From Cyanobacterium stanieri PCC 7202 (lineage in GTDB: Bacteria; Cyanobacteriota; Cyanobacteriia; Cyanobacteriales; Cyanobacteriaceae): DNA of 64,000 nt. The stretch's first letter is position 1, and every line of letters starts with the position of its first letter. Of the stretch, positions 27,538-37,837 are shown piece by piece. Under the pieces are notes generated by a model. It was not told where the DNA came from. It saw nothing but the letters and a program-made list of their open reading frames with translations, and searched no databases. The translations under genes were made by a program, and so were the position numbers. The stretch covers positions 310,001-374,000 of the forward strand of contig CP003940.1 in NCBI GenBank assembly GCA_000317655.1, written 5' to 3'.

Positions 27538-29510
27538 TATGCCCCTTCTCTGAGTTTATCTAAAACGCTACGATCTTCTAAAGTAGAAGTATCCCCTGCA
27601 ATTTCTTGTCCAGAGGCAAGGCTACGCAAGAGACGGCGCATGATTTTTCCTGATCTGGTTTTGGGCATCCCATCGGTAAATCGAATTTCCCCCGGACGGG
27701 CGATCGCCCCTATTTCTTGCACTACGTGGGCTTTCAGCTGATTAGCTAAATCCTCATTGGCTTCAAAACCCCCCTCAAGGGTAACAAAGGCACATATTTC
27801 CTCACCCTTCACATCATCGGGCTTACCAACCACCGCAGCCTCAGCCACCGCAGGATGAGACACCAGGGCAGATTCTACCTCCATAGAACCGAGACGATGT
27901 CCAGAAACATTGATCACATCATCCACACGACCCATTACCCAAAAATAGCCATCTTCATCCCTTCTTGCCCCATCACCAGCAAAATAAAGGTAATTTCCAT
28001 TTTTAGGGGGAATATGCTCCCAGTAGGTACGGCAGAAGCGATCTGGATCCCCATATACCGTCCTCATCATACCGGGCCAAGGATGTTTGACCACCAAATA
28101 ACCCCCTTCATTGGCACCGACAGGATTTCCTTCCAAATCCACAATGTCCGCCATGATACCGGGGAAAGGATGGGTAGCTGAACCGGGTTTGGTGGGAGTC
28201 GCCCCCGGTAGGGCCGTAATCATCACTCCCCCTGTTTCCGTTTGCCACCAAGTATCGACGATGGGACATTTTTCCTTACCGATTACCTTGTGATACCACA
28301 TCCAGGCTTCGGGGTTGATGGGTTCGCCCACGGTGCCAAGAAGACGGAGGGAAGATAAATCACGGGCATTGGGATGATGTTCCCCCATTTTGATAAAAGC
28401 ACGGATGGCGGTAGGGGCAGTATAAAAGATATTCACCCCATATTTTTCCACCACATCCCAAAAACAACCGGGATTAGAAGGGCGTGGCACTCCTTCATAC
28501 ATGACGGTGGTGGCACCGTTGGAAAGAGGGCCATAAACGATATAACTATGCCCTGTAATCCAACCTACATCAGCGGTACACCAGTAAACATCATCATCTT
28601 TGAGGTCAAATATCCATTTGCTGGTAATGTGGGCATAAAGGTTATATCCCCCCGTGGTGTGGACTACCCCCTTGGGTTTACCCGTGCTACCGCTGGTATA
28701 GAGGACAAAGAGCATATCTTCGCTGTCCATGGGTTCCGCTGGACAATGGGCAGAAGCCCCTGCCTGTAAGTCATGCCACCAATGATCTCGCCCCGCTTCC
28801 ATCTGTACTTTTTCTTTGGTGCGCTCAACCACCAAAACGTTATCTACACTGGGGGCTTTGTTATCTGCGATGGCTAAGTCAACTTGTGATTTGAGGGCGA
28901 TGGTTTTGTCTTTGCGGAAACCACCATCGGCGGTGATTACTAATTTGGCTTCGGCGGCGTTGATTCTATCCCGTAGGGCTTCGGCACTAAATCCACCAAA
29001 TACCACACTATGCACTGCCCCAATTCTGGCACAGGCTAACATGGCGATCGCACTTTCGGGTATCATGGGCATATAAATGGCGACCCTATCGCCTTTTTTC
29101 ACTCCCAACTGCTTAATGACATTGGCCATCTGGCATACCTCACGGTGGAGTTGAGCGTAGGTGAGGGTGCGACTGTCTCCCGGCTCACCTTCCCAAATAA
29201 TGGCGGCTTTATTGCGTCTCCAAGTGGTAAGATGACGATCTAAACAGTTGTGGGAAATATTGATTTTGCCGTTGACAAACCACTTGGCAAAGGGGGGATT
29301 GCTCCAATCTAGTACCTGATCCCATTTTTCAAACCATTCTAGTTCTGATTCTGCCAACTGCGCCCAAAATTCTGTAGGATTATCTGAGGCTTGTTGATAT
29401 AATTCTTGATATTGTTCCCAACTACTGATAGTTGCCTGATGGGCAAATTCTGGGGAGGGTTTAAATGTTCGTTTCTCTTTAAGGATTGATTCTATGGTGG
29501 GTTGTGACAT
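27537..29510 (-). CDS. acs: Acetyl-CoA synthetase (AMP-forming)
   Basis: A 657-aa ANL-superfamily enzyme of full Acs length. It shows the P-loop motif [12 protein letters not shown] near residue 270, the TWWQTETGG motif near 420, the hinge region [20 protein letters not shown], and [12 protein letters not shown] with the catalytic lysine near 620. It activates acetate to acetyl-CoA through acetyl-AMP. The lysine is a typical acetylation target. It is divergent from aroE. Confidence 0.96.
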   Translation of the reverse strand: MSQPTIESILKEKRTFKPSPEFAHQATISSWEQYQELYQQASDNPTEFWAQLAESELEWFEKWDQVLDWSNPPFAKWFVNGKINISHNCLDRHLTTWRRNKAAIIWEGEPGDSRTLTYAQLHREVCQMANVIKQLGVKKGDRVAIYMPMIPESAIAMLACARIGAVHSVVFGGFSAEALRDRINAAEAKLVITADGGFRKDKTIALKSQVDLAIADNKAPSVDNVLVVERTKEKVQMEAGRDHWWHDLQAGASAHCPAEPMDSEDMLFVLYTSGSTGKPKGVVHTTGGYNLYAHITSKWIFDLKDDDVYWCTADVGWITGHSYIVYGPLSNGATTVMYEGVPRPSNPGCFWDVVEKYGVNIFYTAPTAIRAFIKMGEHHPNARDLSSLRLLGTVGEPINPEAWMWYHKVIGKEKCPIVDTWWQTETGGVMITALPGATPTKPGSATHPFPGIMADIVDLEGNPVGANEGGYLVVKHPWPGMMRTVYGDPDRFCRTYWEHIPPKNGNYLYFAGDGARRDEDGYFWVMGRVDDVINVSGHRLGSMEVESALVSHPAVAEAAVVGKPDDVKGEEICAFVTLEGGFEANEDLANQLKAHVVQEIGAIARPGEIRFTDGMPKTRSGKIMRRLLRSLASGQEIAGDTSTLEDRSVLDKLREGA

Positions 29511-29672
29511 AAATAATATTATCTTTAAAACACTCTCAACCCTTTACTCTACGATATTTCCATCCTATCAATTATTAAATTTTGTTGATCAATATACTCT
29601 TTTTTTTGATTGTCTTCTAGGGTGATGGGGAAGTACAATGACAAATTGACAGTGCAACATCTCCAGAAATTG

Positions 29673-30533
29673 ATGAACATTACAGGAAAAACAAAAGTTC
29701 TCGGTATTATTGGCAATCCCATTGAACATTCTTTATCTCCTATTATACAGAATCGGGCGATCGCCTTTCTCAATCTTGATTATATCTATGTGCCTTTTCC
29801 CGTTATGGGGGATAGTTTACAAGTTGCCTTGGATGGTTTTCGGGCGATCGATGTCCAAGGATTTAATGTTACAATTCCCCATAAACAGGCGGTAATGCCT
29901 TTTTTAAGTGAAATTAGTGATACCGCCCAATTAATTGGTGCTGTCAATACTGTGTGGCAAACCCCCGAGGGTTGGCATGGTACAAATACTGATATTGATG
30001 GTTTTATCGCTCCCCTCAAGGCTTTAAATCGTGATTGGGAAGATGTTACCCCGATTATTTTGGGTAATGGTGGTGCATCTCGGGCTGTGGTTGTGGGCTG
30101 TGCGCAGTTGGGGTGTCGAGAAATAAAAGTCGTGGGGCGTAGTCTCGATAAACTTCAGCAATTTAAAAATAGTTGGGATGAGCAACTTTTACAAGCCAAA
30201 ATCACCATTCATCCATGGAGTGATTTAAATGATACTTTGCCCCATAGTGAATTAATCGTCAATACAACTCCCCTCGGTATGTCTCCCCATGTCGATAAAT
30301 CTCCCTTGGATGATCAACAAATTTCTTTGTTAAAGTTAGGGGCGATCGTCTATGATTTAATTTATACCCCTCGCCCTACCCTTCTACTCCAAAAAGCTCA
30401 AAATCAGGGTGCCATAATTATTGATGGTACAGAAATGTTGGTGCAACAGGGCGCCGTTGGTTTTCAAATTTGGACAGAAAAAAATGCCCCTGTAGATGTC
30501 ATGCGTCAAGCCCTTTTGGATTTTTTGCCCTAA
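29673..30533 (+). CDS. aroE: Shikimate dehydrogenase AroE
   Basis: About 286 aa. The N-terminal substrate domain shows GIIGNPIEHSLSPIIQNRAI, with later FNVTIPHKQAV (catalytic Lys) and GAVNTVW; the NADP domain has ILGNGGASRAVV and ends with QGAVGFQIWT. It reduces 3-dehydroshikimate in aromatic amino-acid synthesis. I chose ATG 29673 because the family N-terminus begins there. An ATG at 29625, preceded by TAGGG, would add 16 residues. Confidence 0.93.
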   Translation: MNITGKTKVLGIIGNPIEHSLSPIIQNRAIAFLNLDYIYVPFPVMGDSLQVALDGFRAIDVQGFNVTIPHKQAVMPFLSEISDTAQLIGAVNTVWQTPEGWHGTNTDIDGFIAPLKALNRDWEDVTPIILGNGGASRAVVVGCAQLGCREIKVVGRSLDKLQQFKNSWDEQLLQAKITIHPWSDLNDTLPHSELIVNTTPLGMSPHVDKSPLDDQQISLLKLGAIVYDLIYTPRPTLLLQKAQNQGAIIIDGTEMLVQQGAVGFQIWTEKNAPVDVMRQALLDFLP

Positions 30534-30597
30534 AATTGAACCTAACACCTATACAATGAACAAGAGTTATTGAGAAACAAATAAACAACATATCATA

Positions 30598-31545
30598 ATG
30601 CGAATATTCGTCACGGGGGTAAGTGGTTGTATTGGTCATTATATAGCCGAATCCCTCATCACAGAAACAAACCACGAACTCTATTTTTTAGTCAGAAACC
30701 CTGACAAGTTACAATTCGACTACAATTATCGCTCAGGAATTAATATCTTAAAAGGTGATTTAGAAAATATCCTCGACTATCAAGATATTCTGGGTACCAT
30801 AAATGTTGCAATTCTCACTGCCACTTGTTGGGGAGGGGAAAAAGAATCCTATGCAGTGAATGTAGAAGCTAATATAAACCTTATCAATGCCCTTAGTGCC
30901 GAACATTGTCAGCAAATCATTTATTTCTCTACCGCTAGTATTTTAGATCGAAAGAATCAATTATTGCCCGAAGCAGGTAAAATTGGCACCGATTATATTC
31001 GTACAAAATATCAATGTTTTGTCAAACTAGCGGACTTGGAACTATATGATCGTATTATCACTTTATATCCTACCCTTGTATTTGGTGGCGCTTCTGATAA
31101 ACCCTACTCTCATCTTTCTGGGGGTTTAAAAGATATTTTAAAATGGATGGGTTTAATTCGTTGGTTTAATGCTGATGGTAGTTTTCACTTTGTCCATGGT
31201 AAAGACATTGCTACGGTAGTTACCTCTCTGGTGGAAAATGGTCATCGTTTAGACCCTATTTATAATAAAAAATTAGTGTTAGGTAATCAACCCCTAACTG
31301 CTAGTCAAGCTATCAAAATTATCTGCAAAAAAATTAACAAACGGGTTTATTTTCAAATACCATTGCCCATTTGGTTGGCGAATATTTTTATTAAAGTATT
31401 TCGGATTCAGATGGCAGACTGGGATTATTTTTGTCTTAATTATCGTCATTTTACCTATTCACAACCTGTAAATCCTAGTACCTTTTCTCTTTCTACCTAC
31501 GCCCCCACCTTAGAAAGTTTATTGGATGAATTATCTATAAAATAA
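30598..31545 (+). CDS. NAD(P)-dependent epimerase/dehydratase-like extended SDR
   Basis: 315 aa. A Rossmann glycine motif TGVSGCIGHYIAE at residues 6-18 and the Ser...YxxxK triad (FSTASIL and YIRTKYQ) mark an extended short-chain dehydrogenase/reductase. The C-terminal half is variable and does not name a substrate; nucleotide-sugar or flavonoid-reductase-like enzymes share this layout. It follows aroE by 64 bp on the same strand but has no obvious pathway link. Confidence 0.8.
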   Translation: MRIFVTGVSGCIGHYIAESLITETNHELYFLVRNPDKLQFDYNYRSGINILKGDLENILDYQDILGTINVAILTATCWGGEKESYAVNVEANINLINALSAEHCQQIIYFSTASILDRKNQLLPEAGKIGTDYIRTKYQCFVKLADLELYDRIITLYPTLVFGGASDKPYSHLSGGLKDILKWMGLIRWFNADGSFHFVHGKDIATVVTSLVENGHRLDPIYNKKLVLGNQPLTASQAIKIICKKINKRVYFQIPLPIWLANIFIKVFRIQMADWDYFCLNYRHFTYSQPVNPSTFSLSTYAPTLESLLDELSIK

Positions 31546-31594
31546 GTGAACTACCCCACTTTTGGAAAGGAGTGGGGCTTGATCAGTGTTTGGA

Positions 31595-32182
31595 CTAGGT
31601 CTGAGGTAGAATATCCTTGATACCATAACCATCTTTTTCTTTGTCTCCATTGTTTTCTGCCACAAAATCATAATAGTCTTGTACCAATTGAGACATCAAT
31701 CTTTGTTTAATACGCATCAAAACCCCCCTTAGTAAACCATTACCCGTACTTTTTAATAAAGGCTTGGGAGTTAACCATAGGGGTGGTGGTAAATCTACTT
31801 TTACCTGTAAATCGACTTTTCCTTGTAAATAAATTTGCCCTTCTACTTCTTCAGGGGTTAGCTTCCCTTTCAGATACAAAGAAAAACGACGGTTAATATA
31901 TTCAATACCTTTAATCTCGCAGGATTCAGAGTTTAAATATACACAACCAGAAGCACCTGCCCATACTTTTAAAACGACGATGGGTTGAAAATGGTAAATA
32001 TCTAAAAAATTGAGGGGGTGCATTCTCAATTTATAACAATCATTGGGCAACGGAGTCATTAATTTTTCGTCAGCAATGGCTTTCACCAATCGTTGAGGTT
32101 GTCTTAGGTAATGCTGAATGGGGGGGGATTTTTGTTCGACTTTTAATTTTACTTTCTCCGTTGCCTCAAAACAAATATTCAT
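31595..32182 (-). CDS. DUF1997 family protein
   Basis: A 195-aa protein. The region PPIQHYLRQPQRLVKAIADE, then MHPLNFLDIYHFQPIVVLKV, and the late RGVLMRIKQRLMSQLVQDY match DUF1997, a family conserved in cyanobacteria and plastids and resembling lipid/SRPBCC-fold proteins. Function unknown. A hairpin (CCCCACT and AGTGGGG) lies downstream at 31555-31578 but lacks a T-tract. Confidence 0.83.
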   Translation of the reverse strand: MNICFEATEKVKLKVEQKSPPIQHYLRQPQRLVKAIADEKLMTPLPNDCYKLRMHPLNFLDIYHFQPIVVLKVWAGASGCVYLNSESCEIKGIEYINRRFSLYLKGKLTPEEVEGQIYLQGKVDLQVKVDLPPPLWLTPKPLLKSTGNGLLRGVLMRIKQRLMSQLVQDYYDFVAENNGDKEKDGYGIKDILPQT

Positions 32183-32332
32183 AATTGTTAAACAATGATT
32201 GACTTTCTTTTTAATTTTACTTTACATTTCTTAACAGTCATGTTCGGTATTCCCTCATCCTACATTGAAGATGTAGTTTTGGGCTATGGTTACTTAGAAT
32301 TTTGTTATGTTTTTCAACGAAATGGATATATA

Positions 32333-32581
32333 TTATGAATAATGACGGCGAAAACGACGATCTAATTTATCTCGTTTTTGTTGATTACACTTAGCGCACA
32401 GGGTTTGTAAATTACTCATATCATTACTCCCTCCTTTGGCAAGGGGTATTATATGGTCGATATTGAGGGTGGTTTCTTGGTTTTGTTTACCACAACTTTG
32501 ACAACGATAGTTATCCCTTTGATAGATATATTTCCTTACCTCTGGGGGGATAGGAATCCTTGGGGTTTTCTTTTTTTTCAT
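32333..32581 (-). CDS. HNH endonuclease domain protein
   Basis: 82 aa, just one HNH domain: RDNYRCQSCGKQNQE (first zinc Cys pair), NIDHIIPLAKGGSND (the His-containing core) and NLQTLCAKCNQQKRD (second Cys pair). All zinc and catalytic residues are present. Small solo HNH proteins are common in cyanobacteria, and whether they act as nucleases in vivo is unclear. It follows the protease gene by 8 bp on the same strand. Confidence 0.9.
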   Translation of the reverse strand: MKKKKTPRIPIPPEVRKYIYQRDNYRCQSCGKQNQETTLNIDHIIPLAKGGSNDMSNLQTLCAKCNQQKRDKLDRRFRRHYS

Positions 32582-32589
32582 GGCATTGT

Positions 32590-33339
32590 TTAAGGGAAAG
32601 CGCTTCCTAGTCGGGTGGGTTGTTGGTAAACTCTGATGAGGGTGTTTAAGTCTCGGGGGGATATGGTAGGAATGTTACGAGTTTGGGCATAATACATTAT
32701 ATCTTCTTGGTGGGGGCTATGTCCCCAAATTCCGAGGGCGTGTCCTAGTTCATGGGTGATATTATTTACCCAGTAGTCAAAGGTTTGTGTGGGACTAACT
32801 TCGATAATCATTTGATGTTTTAGTTTAGCTGGTTGGGTTTGGGTGGCATAAAATTTAACAGTAGCCGTGGCGGAGGTAATTCGGGGTAAGTCGAAAAGTC
32901 CTGTTTCTGGGTTGAATTTACCTCTCATGGGTGGTGGTTGAAGACGAATAAAAATATCTGCATCTTCTTCTCTGTCAACGGTTTCTAGGGGCATATACGG
33001 TTGCCAGGCTGCGATCGCACTTTGGGCAGCTTGTTGCCATTGTCGGTATCTCTGATAGGCGGATTCAGAGAGATTTTTGTCGGGGGGATTGATATATACT
33101 TTGACGGGGAATTCTGACCAAATCAAATGTCCTACTATATGGGTGTCGAGATTATCAAAATAATCTTCATCGGTATCTAGGGTGAGGGAGGCAAGGGAGG
33201 GGGGTAAGGGCAATGTGCGGGGAGTGGGTAATCTATCGGTAATGTCGGAGGCACTTACTAGGGTTGAGCAAAGGAAAAGGGTTAATATTGTTAACAGAAA
33301 TGTAGGTAAAAATGATTTATTTTTGATTATTTTTTTCAT
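32590..33339 (-). CDS. Secreted matrixin-like zinc metalloprotease
   Basis: About 249 aa from ATG 33339. It has a signal peptide (basic KKIIKNK, then FLPTFLLTILTLFLCSTLVSA) and the zinc site HELGHALGIWGHSPHQ near residue 210 with DIMYY as the Met-turn region, as in M10/matrixin peptidases. A longer frame reaches 33453, but that extension is encoded by a dispersed repeat (33361-33490) and carries no signal peptide, so the inner start is preferred. Likely periplasmic or extracellular. Substrate unknown. Confidence 0.82.
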   Translation of the reverse strand: MKKIIKNKSFLPTFLLTILTLFLCSTLVSASDITDRLPTPRTLPLPPSLASLTLDTDEDYFDNLDTHIVGHLIWSEFPVKVYINPPDKNLSESAYQRYRQWQQAAQSAIAAWQPYMPLETVDREEDADIFIRLQPPPMRGKFNPETGLFDLPRITSATATVKFYATQTQPAKLKHQMIIEVSPTQTFDYWVNNITHELGHALGIWGHSPHQEDIMYYAQTRNIPTISPRDLNTLIRVYQQPTRLGSAFP

Positions 33340-33360
33340 CAATTTATCTTTTTTTAAAAA

Positions 33361-33490
33361 CGACATTGCTGATTTTAGATATGATTTCTCGTGAAGGTAG
33401 GGAATGGGCAACGGTGATAATATTCTGAATACTAAGTTGTTTAAATAATTCAAACATATCCATTCTCTAATTACGCCTTACCAAAAAAAC
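33361..33490. repeat. Dispersed repeat family 2, copy 2
   Basis: Imperfect copy of 25114-25250, with ATTGCTGATTTTAGATATGA, GTAGGGAATGGGCAACGG, TTCTGAATACTAAGTT and a CATTCTCTAATTA tail. It lies directly upstream of the protease gene. Confidence 0.6.
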
Positions 33491-33519
33491 TATAGCATTC
33501 CTAAATGAGTCATGGTAAA

Positions 33520-33553
33520 TTAATCCCCCCTAACCCCCCTTAAAAAAGGGGGG
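33520..33553. repeat. CCCCCCTAACCCCCC hairpin repeat
   Basis: CCCCCCTT-AAAA-AAGGGGGG is a perfect 8-bp hairpin within a TAATCCCCCCTAA motif. A relative lies at 52369-52395 in the opposite orientation. It is downstream of the glycan-cluster genes (minus strand) but lacks a T-tract, so its termination activity is uncertain. Confidence 0.5.
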
Positions 33554-33725
33554 AATCAGCTTTATAATTCTCACAAATAATTTAGGCTCGCTATATATAT
33601 TATATTTGTTTTATAATGACGAAATACAAAATATAAAGTTCATTTTAGATAGCTTTTATTAAATCAATAATTAACATTAATCGATAAATTTTAATCATAA
33701 TAAAAACCAACTTTTGCCTATTCCA

Positions 33726-34949
33726 TTAACCTATTACTTTTTCAAACTTTACACAGGGTTTACTCACAAGGGGAATGGTGGAGGGGATTTTTCCTTGTTT
33801 AACTATCTCATAGTTATTATAGGCGATCGCCTTTAGGGTGTGTAATAATTTTTCTCGGTGGGGTGTGCCTAATCCTGTGGTGGGGGAAGTGGTAAGGGAG
33901 TTGTTTCTTTTGCGTCTAAAATAACCAAATTCAGAACTGTTATATATTTTAAGGTGAAAGTGCGATCGTAGTAAAAATTCCGTATCCGCACCATATAGCA
34001 ACCCATTAGCAAACCCATTCACCTGCAAAAAAGCTGAACGTTTAATCAAAGAAGTAGGATGCAATAAAGCATGTCCCGGTTTTTGCCGTAGTGCCTCATT
34101 CACATTGAGAGGATATACTACTGGGGTGAGGGTATGGTTAATTTCATCCACACGATATTCTTGCATACCCACCATATCAGCCTCCATTTTATCCATTAAT
34201 TCTATACTAATCCCGAGGCGATCGCCCATAGACCAATCATCGGCATCTTGAAATAAATAATAATCATAATTACTATCATTAATAACCGACTGAAAAATTT
34301 GATAAGGACCTACTTTATGCTTACTTTTTAGTAAAGTTACTTGAGGATAATTAGCACAAATATTTTTCGGTATTTTACTAGATTGATCATCTATTACCAC
34401 TATATCGGTTAATTTGACACTTTGATTTACTAAACTAAATAAACAATAATCTAGCCACTGATTGCATTCATAATGAGGAATAATAGCCAAGACTTTTTTT
34501 GACAAACTATCTTTTTTCTTAACAATAAATTTATCCCTCTTTTTTAATGGAATTAACTTAGTCTGAGCAACTACTTTCTTACTAATCAAAAAATGAAGCA
34601 ATACATAATTATCCTTTAAAATTTCCCCATCTTCTGCCAATATTTTTTTAAGTAAACTACCTCTAGCTAACCAAGTAATATTATCCCCTGATAACTGTTG
34701 TGCAGTAAGTTCAGGAAAATCAGAATCTTGCCAAATTAACCATAAAAACTTAAGTGTTTGATCATTAATAAATTGCCATAGAAAAAAATCAACCAAGCTC
34801 TTTTTTAGAACAAAATTAAGGCACTCAGGATAACCTAAAATCCAATCATTATCCTCTAAATTTTCTAATAACTTATTTAAGTTAGATATATTAGTATTGA
34901 AAATTAAGTTATTACTATAAATACTATCTTTAATGACACAAAAAAACAT
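33726..34949 (-). CDS. GT2 family glycosyltransferase with N-terminal extension
   Basis: 407 aa. The first ~150 residues are of unknown type (N-terminal IKDSIYSNNLIFNTN; WILGYPECLNFVLKK). From about residue 155 a GT-A fold begins (VLAIIPHYECNQWLDYCLFS; VVIDDQSSK; FQDADDWS as the DXD motif). It probably transfers a sugar in surface polysaccharide or lipid-linked glycan synthesis. It is the last gene of a minus-strand run with the PaaK-like and SH3-like genes, 37 bp after the former. Confidence 0.82.
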   Translation of the reverse strand: MFFCVIKDSIYSNNLIFNTNISNLNKLLENLEDNDWILGYPECLNFVLKKSLVDFFLWQFINDQTLKFLWLIWQDSDFPELTAQQLSGDNITWLARGSLLKKILAEDGEILKDNYVLLHFLISKKVVAQTKLIPLKKRDKFIVKKKDSLSKKVLAIIPHYECNQWLDYCLFSLVNQSVKLTDIVVIDDQSSKIPKNICANYPQVTLLKSKHKVGPYQIFQSVINDSNYDYYLFQDADDWSMGDRLGISIELMDKMEADMVGMQEYRVDEINHTLTPVVYPLNVNEALRQKPGHALLHPTSLIKRSAFLQVNGFANGLLYGADTEFLLRSHFHLKIYNSSEFGYFRRKRNNSLTTSPTTGLGTPHREKLLHTLKAIAYNNYEIVKQGKIPSTIPLVSKPCVKFEKVIG

Positions 34950-34986
34950 ATATTTAGGGAGCTAAACCGCCAAAAAAAACTATATT

Positions 34987-37062
34987 TTAAAAGACCTTTT
35001 GCTTAAAATTATATAAACGACTGACAGAATCAAACTTGTTGTTAATAGATGAAATATTCTCACACATTAATAAACAATGATAGGCCTTTTCTCTTTCTCC
35101 TTTTTCAAAAAATAATTGAGCAAAATAATTCATAAAAGGTAAGAAAGCGATATTTTTAGTTAACTCTTTTTGATTTCCCTCACTTTGTTGAATTTGCATA
35201 GCCTTAAAGAATATATCAGGATCCACAATATAATTAGATAAAACAACTTGTATCAATAACTCCTTCAATTCCAAAATATTTAAACCAAACAAATTACTTA
35301 AAGTTATATTACTATCACCTTTCCCTAATAAAAAATTTTCCCTTTGTGTTAACTCAGGGGGTAACTTCTCCTTATAATCATCACCAGCATAACAACCCAA
35401 AATAGTCGCCCAATGAGCTAATATACAAGGTAAGCAATCAATGCCATATAAAGGACAAAAATCTAAATCAGAAATAAATAAAGGTAATAAAGGGTTTAGT
35501 TTATTAATTAAACAAGATTCTTTTTTTTGTCTAAATTTTTGAATGGCAAAGGAAACCAATTTGAGAATTAACTGATAATCAAAGCTATCTATGGTTATTT
35601 TAAAAGAAGTTTCTTTTTCTGGTAAAAGTCTGAGTAATTTGTGGTTATTTGTAAATAAAGAGATGGCTAGTAAATCAAGGTATATTAACGACAATTTTTG
35701 ACTACTATCATATTTATAGAAAAGTTTTTCTAACTCATCATTGGTTATCTCTTCTTTGCCAGATGAAAACGCCAATAGTAGATAAAGTTTATCAAGTTTA
35801 ATCTGTTCATCTAAAGGATAACTGTAGTTATCTAATAATCCATTACACTTATCCAAAATAATATCAGGAATATTATAATATATCCATCGATCGCCCTTAA
35901 CCGTATTCAGAAAAAATTGAGGATAATTAAAAATATTAAGAGGTATAAAATCAGAAAAAAATTTATCCTGCATAGGAGGCATCGTTGCCTGATAAAAATC
36001 CATAGGCGAGACAAACTTCTGGATTAATAAACCCGAATCATCAGGAAATATTTTCTTCACCTCTTGGGCAAAAAAATCATCAACTTCCGCCGAATTAACC
36101 CCATTAAGATAACCCACTAATTTTTGACCATTATTAGTAGGCATCACACGATAATAATCAACTCCCTTAATAGGATATATTGATTTGTTTGAGCCAAAAT
36201 TATCATCATCTCGTCCCAAAATAGTTACATTTACATTACCATTAGGACAACAATTATTTTTCTCAATTTTCACCAAATCGCCATTGTAATATCTAATCAT
36301 CGGCATCGTATAACTATACAAATCCGTGACTAACAATCGATTATCCTTTTCCTCAATCAAACATCGCCCTTCATCAATGTGAAGATTACCACACACAGGG
36401 CAAGTAAAACCATAAACCCCACATTCTTGACTACCATATTCCACAATAATAGGACAATCAAATATATTCATTAATAATTGTTTTTGATGGTCGAATAAAG
36501 GTTCCCCAGTGCATATAATAGCCTTAACATGAGAAAAATCGATCCTACCTTGGGCAATTAATGCCACCTCACACAACCGACTAGGATAACCTCGCAAAGC
36601 CACAGGCTTTTGGATGATAAAATTTAATCCCTGCAAAAACTGATTATCAATACCACCGATAAAAGCATAATCTTGATAACGGAGAGGAAATAAACGGCTG
36701 TTAAGGTTAGCAATACTTATTTTTTCATCAATACCCCACCATGCTAAAAACTGATTGAGACTATCCCATCGTTTCTCATTCCAAACACTATCCCGAAAAA
36801 AAACGAAAGCCTCTCCAGTAGTGCCACTGGTAGCGCCACGATAAACTATATTTTGGGTAGTAGCCAACCATTGATAAGGTGCCTTTTTGATGTCTTTTTT
36901 GGTAATCGGGGGAATACTATAAAAAGCCGAAAATAATTCAGCATCACTACAACCATCCAAAAAATGGTCAGTAATACCAAGACAATTTAATTTTTGAGTA
37001 TAAAAAGGAACATTCTTGGCTATCCTTAAAAGTTCCTTTATTTTTACAGACAAATTTAACAC
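34987..37062 (-). CDS. PaaK/CapK-like adenylate-forming protein with a large unassigned C-terminal region
   Basis: 691 aa from a GTG start. Residues 1-340 resemble phenylacetate-CoA ligase/CapK proteins: SIPPITKKDIKKAPYQWL, the P-loop-like YRGATSGTTGEAF, TGEPLFDHQKQLLMNIF, VEYGSQECGVYGFTCPVCGN (with zinc-type cysteines) and a later acidic VTDLYSYTMPMIRYYNGDLV. Residues about 370-691 form a helical region unlike a standard ligase C-terminal domain, with a CPLYGIDCLPC cysteine cluster near 535. CapK-like genes are found in capsule clusters and may activate an acid for transfer. The substrate is unknown. Confidence 0.7.
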   Translation of the reverse strand: MLNLSVKIKELLRIAKNVPFYTQKLNCLGITDHFLDGCSDAELFSAFYSIPPITKKDIKKAPYQWLATTQNIVYRGATSGTTGEAFVFFRDSVWNEKRWDSLNQFLAWWGIDEKISIANLNSRLFPLRYQDYAFIGGIDNQFLQGLNFIIQKPVALRGYPSRLCEVALIAQGRIDFSHVKAIICTGEPLFDHQKQLLMNIFDCPIIVEYGSQECGVYGFTCPVCGNLHIDEGRCLIEEKDNRLLVTDLYSYTMPMIRYYNGDLVKIEKNNCCPNGNVNVTILGRDDDNFGSNKSIYPIKGVDYYRVMPTNNGQKLVGYLNGVNSAEVDDFFAQEVKKIFPDDSGLLIQKFVSPMDFYQATMPPMQDKFFSDFIPLNIFNYPQFFLNTVKGDRWIYYNIPDIILDKCNGLLDNYSYPLDEQIKLDKLYLLLAFSSGKEEITNDELEKLFYKYDSSQKLSLIYLDLLAISLFTNNHKLLRLLPEKETSFKITIDSFDYQLILKLVSFAIQKFRQKKESCLINKLNPLLPLFISDLDFCPLYGIDCLPCILAHWATILGCYAGDDYKEKLPPELTQRENFLLGKGDSNITLSNLFGLNILELKELLIQVVLSNYIVDPDIFFKAMQIQQSEGNQKELTKNIAFLPFMNYFAQLFFEKGEREKAYHCLLMCENISSINNKFDSVSRLYNFKQKVF

Positions 37063-37070
37063 AAGCAGTA

Positions 37071-37640
37071 TTATTTTTGATTTAATTTGTCTAGGATTTC
37101 TGTTTCTAAATTCAAAGCAATATCATTAGGAAAAGAATTATCTGCCATTCCTAAAAGATTTGTTTCAGGGGTAAGGGAAAATATTAAAGGTTTATCACAA
37201 AATTGACCCATATATCTAAGAAAATCAACACTTACCCACCCATCAGAGTTAAAATTAGGCGCACTATAAAAACCATAATAATAAGGAGAAGAAACGTGTC
37301 TCACATACGCCCATCTTCTGGTAGAGTCAAATCTGGCAACATATACCTCCCAACCATTGGGAATTCCACCCACAATGTTTCCTCCGGGAGTTCCTCGTAA
37401 ACGCAATTCTCCCCCTGAAGTCGTTACACGGTAATATCTTTGGGGAAAATCATGGGATGTAAAGATTGTGCCTCCGCTTCTTGTGGTCATTCTTTCCGGG
37501 CATCTCGAAGCGAACAAATTATTGGGTATAGGGTTTTGAGAGTTATTGTCAATCTCTGGTTTTTGGGCTGCTTGACTATTTTCAGCCATCACTAAAGATG
37601 CTATTAATGCAAGGCTACATTGTAATTTACCTTTATTCAT
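37071..37640 (-). CDS. Secreted SH3-like domain protein
   Basis: About 189 aa from ATG 37640 (a GTG three codons earlier is possible). A signal peptide (MNKGKLQCSLALIASLVMA, then QAAQ) is followed by a bacterial SH3-like core: YYRVTTSGGELRLRGTPGGN, IPNGWEVYVARFDSTRRWAY, GWVSVDFLRYMG. Such domains bind peptidoglycan or proteins at the cell surface. It lies 8 bp upstream of the PaaK-like gene, so co-transcription is likely. Confidence 0.75.
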   Translation of the reverse strand: MNKGKLQCSLALIASLVMAENSQAAQKPEIDNNSQNPIPNNLFASRCPERMTTRSGGTIFTSHDFPQRYYRVTTSGGELRLRGTPGGNIVGGIPNGWEVYVARFDSTRRWAYVRHVSSPYYYGFYSAPNFNSDGWVSVDFLRYMGQFCDKPLIFSLTPETNLLGMADNSFPNDIALNLETEILDKLNQK

Positions 37641-37837
37641 TTTCACCAATTATTAAAATTAATATAATGGTAATTATAAATAAAAAGTGTCTTTTGGTAT
37701 CATCTTTTTTTATTTAATTTCCAAGCTGAAAATAGACTATTTTTGACTCAATAAAGTTCCCAGATTGATGTATATAATTTAAGAAAAGTTCAGTATCAAT
37801 CACAAAACCAAAGAAAGAAAAAACAATTATCAATGAT

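Noticed and set aside
31555-31578. CCCCACT/AGTGGGG hairpin as terminator of the SDR gene
   Set aside because: A good stem but no T-tract on either strand, so termination is not supported.
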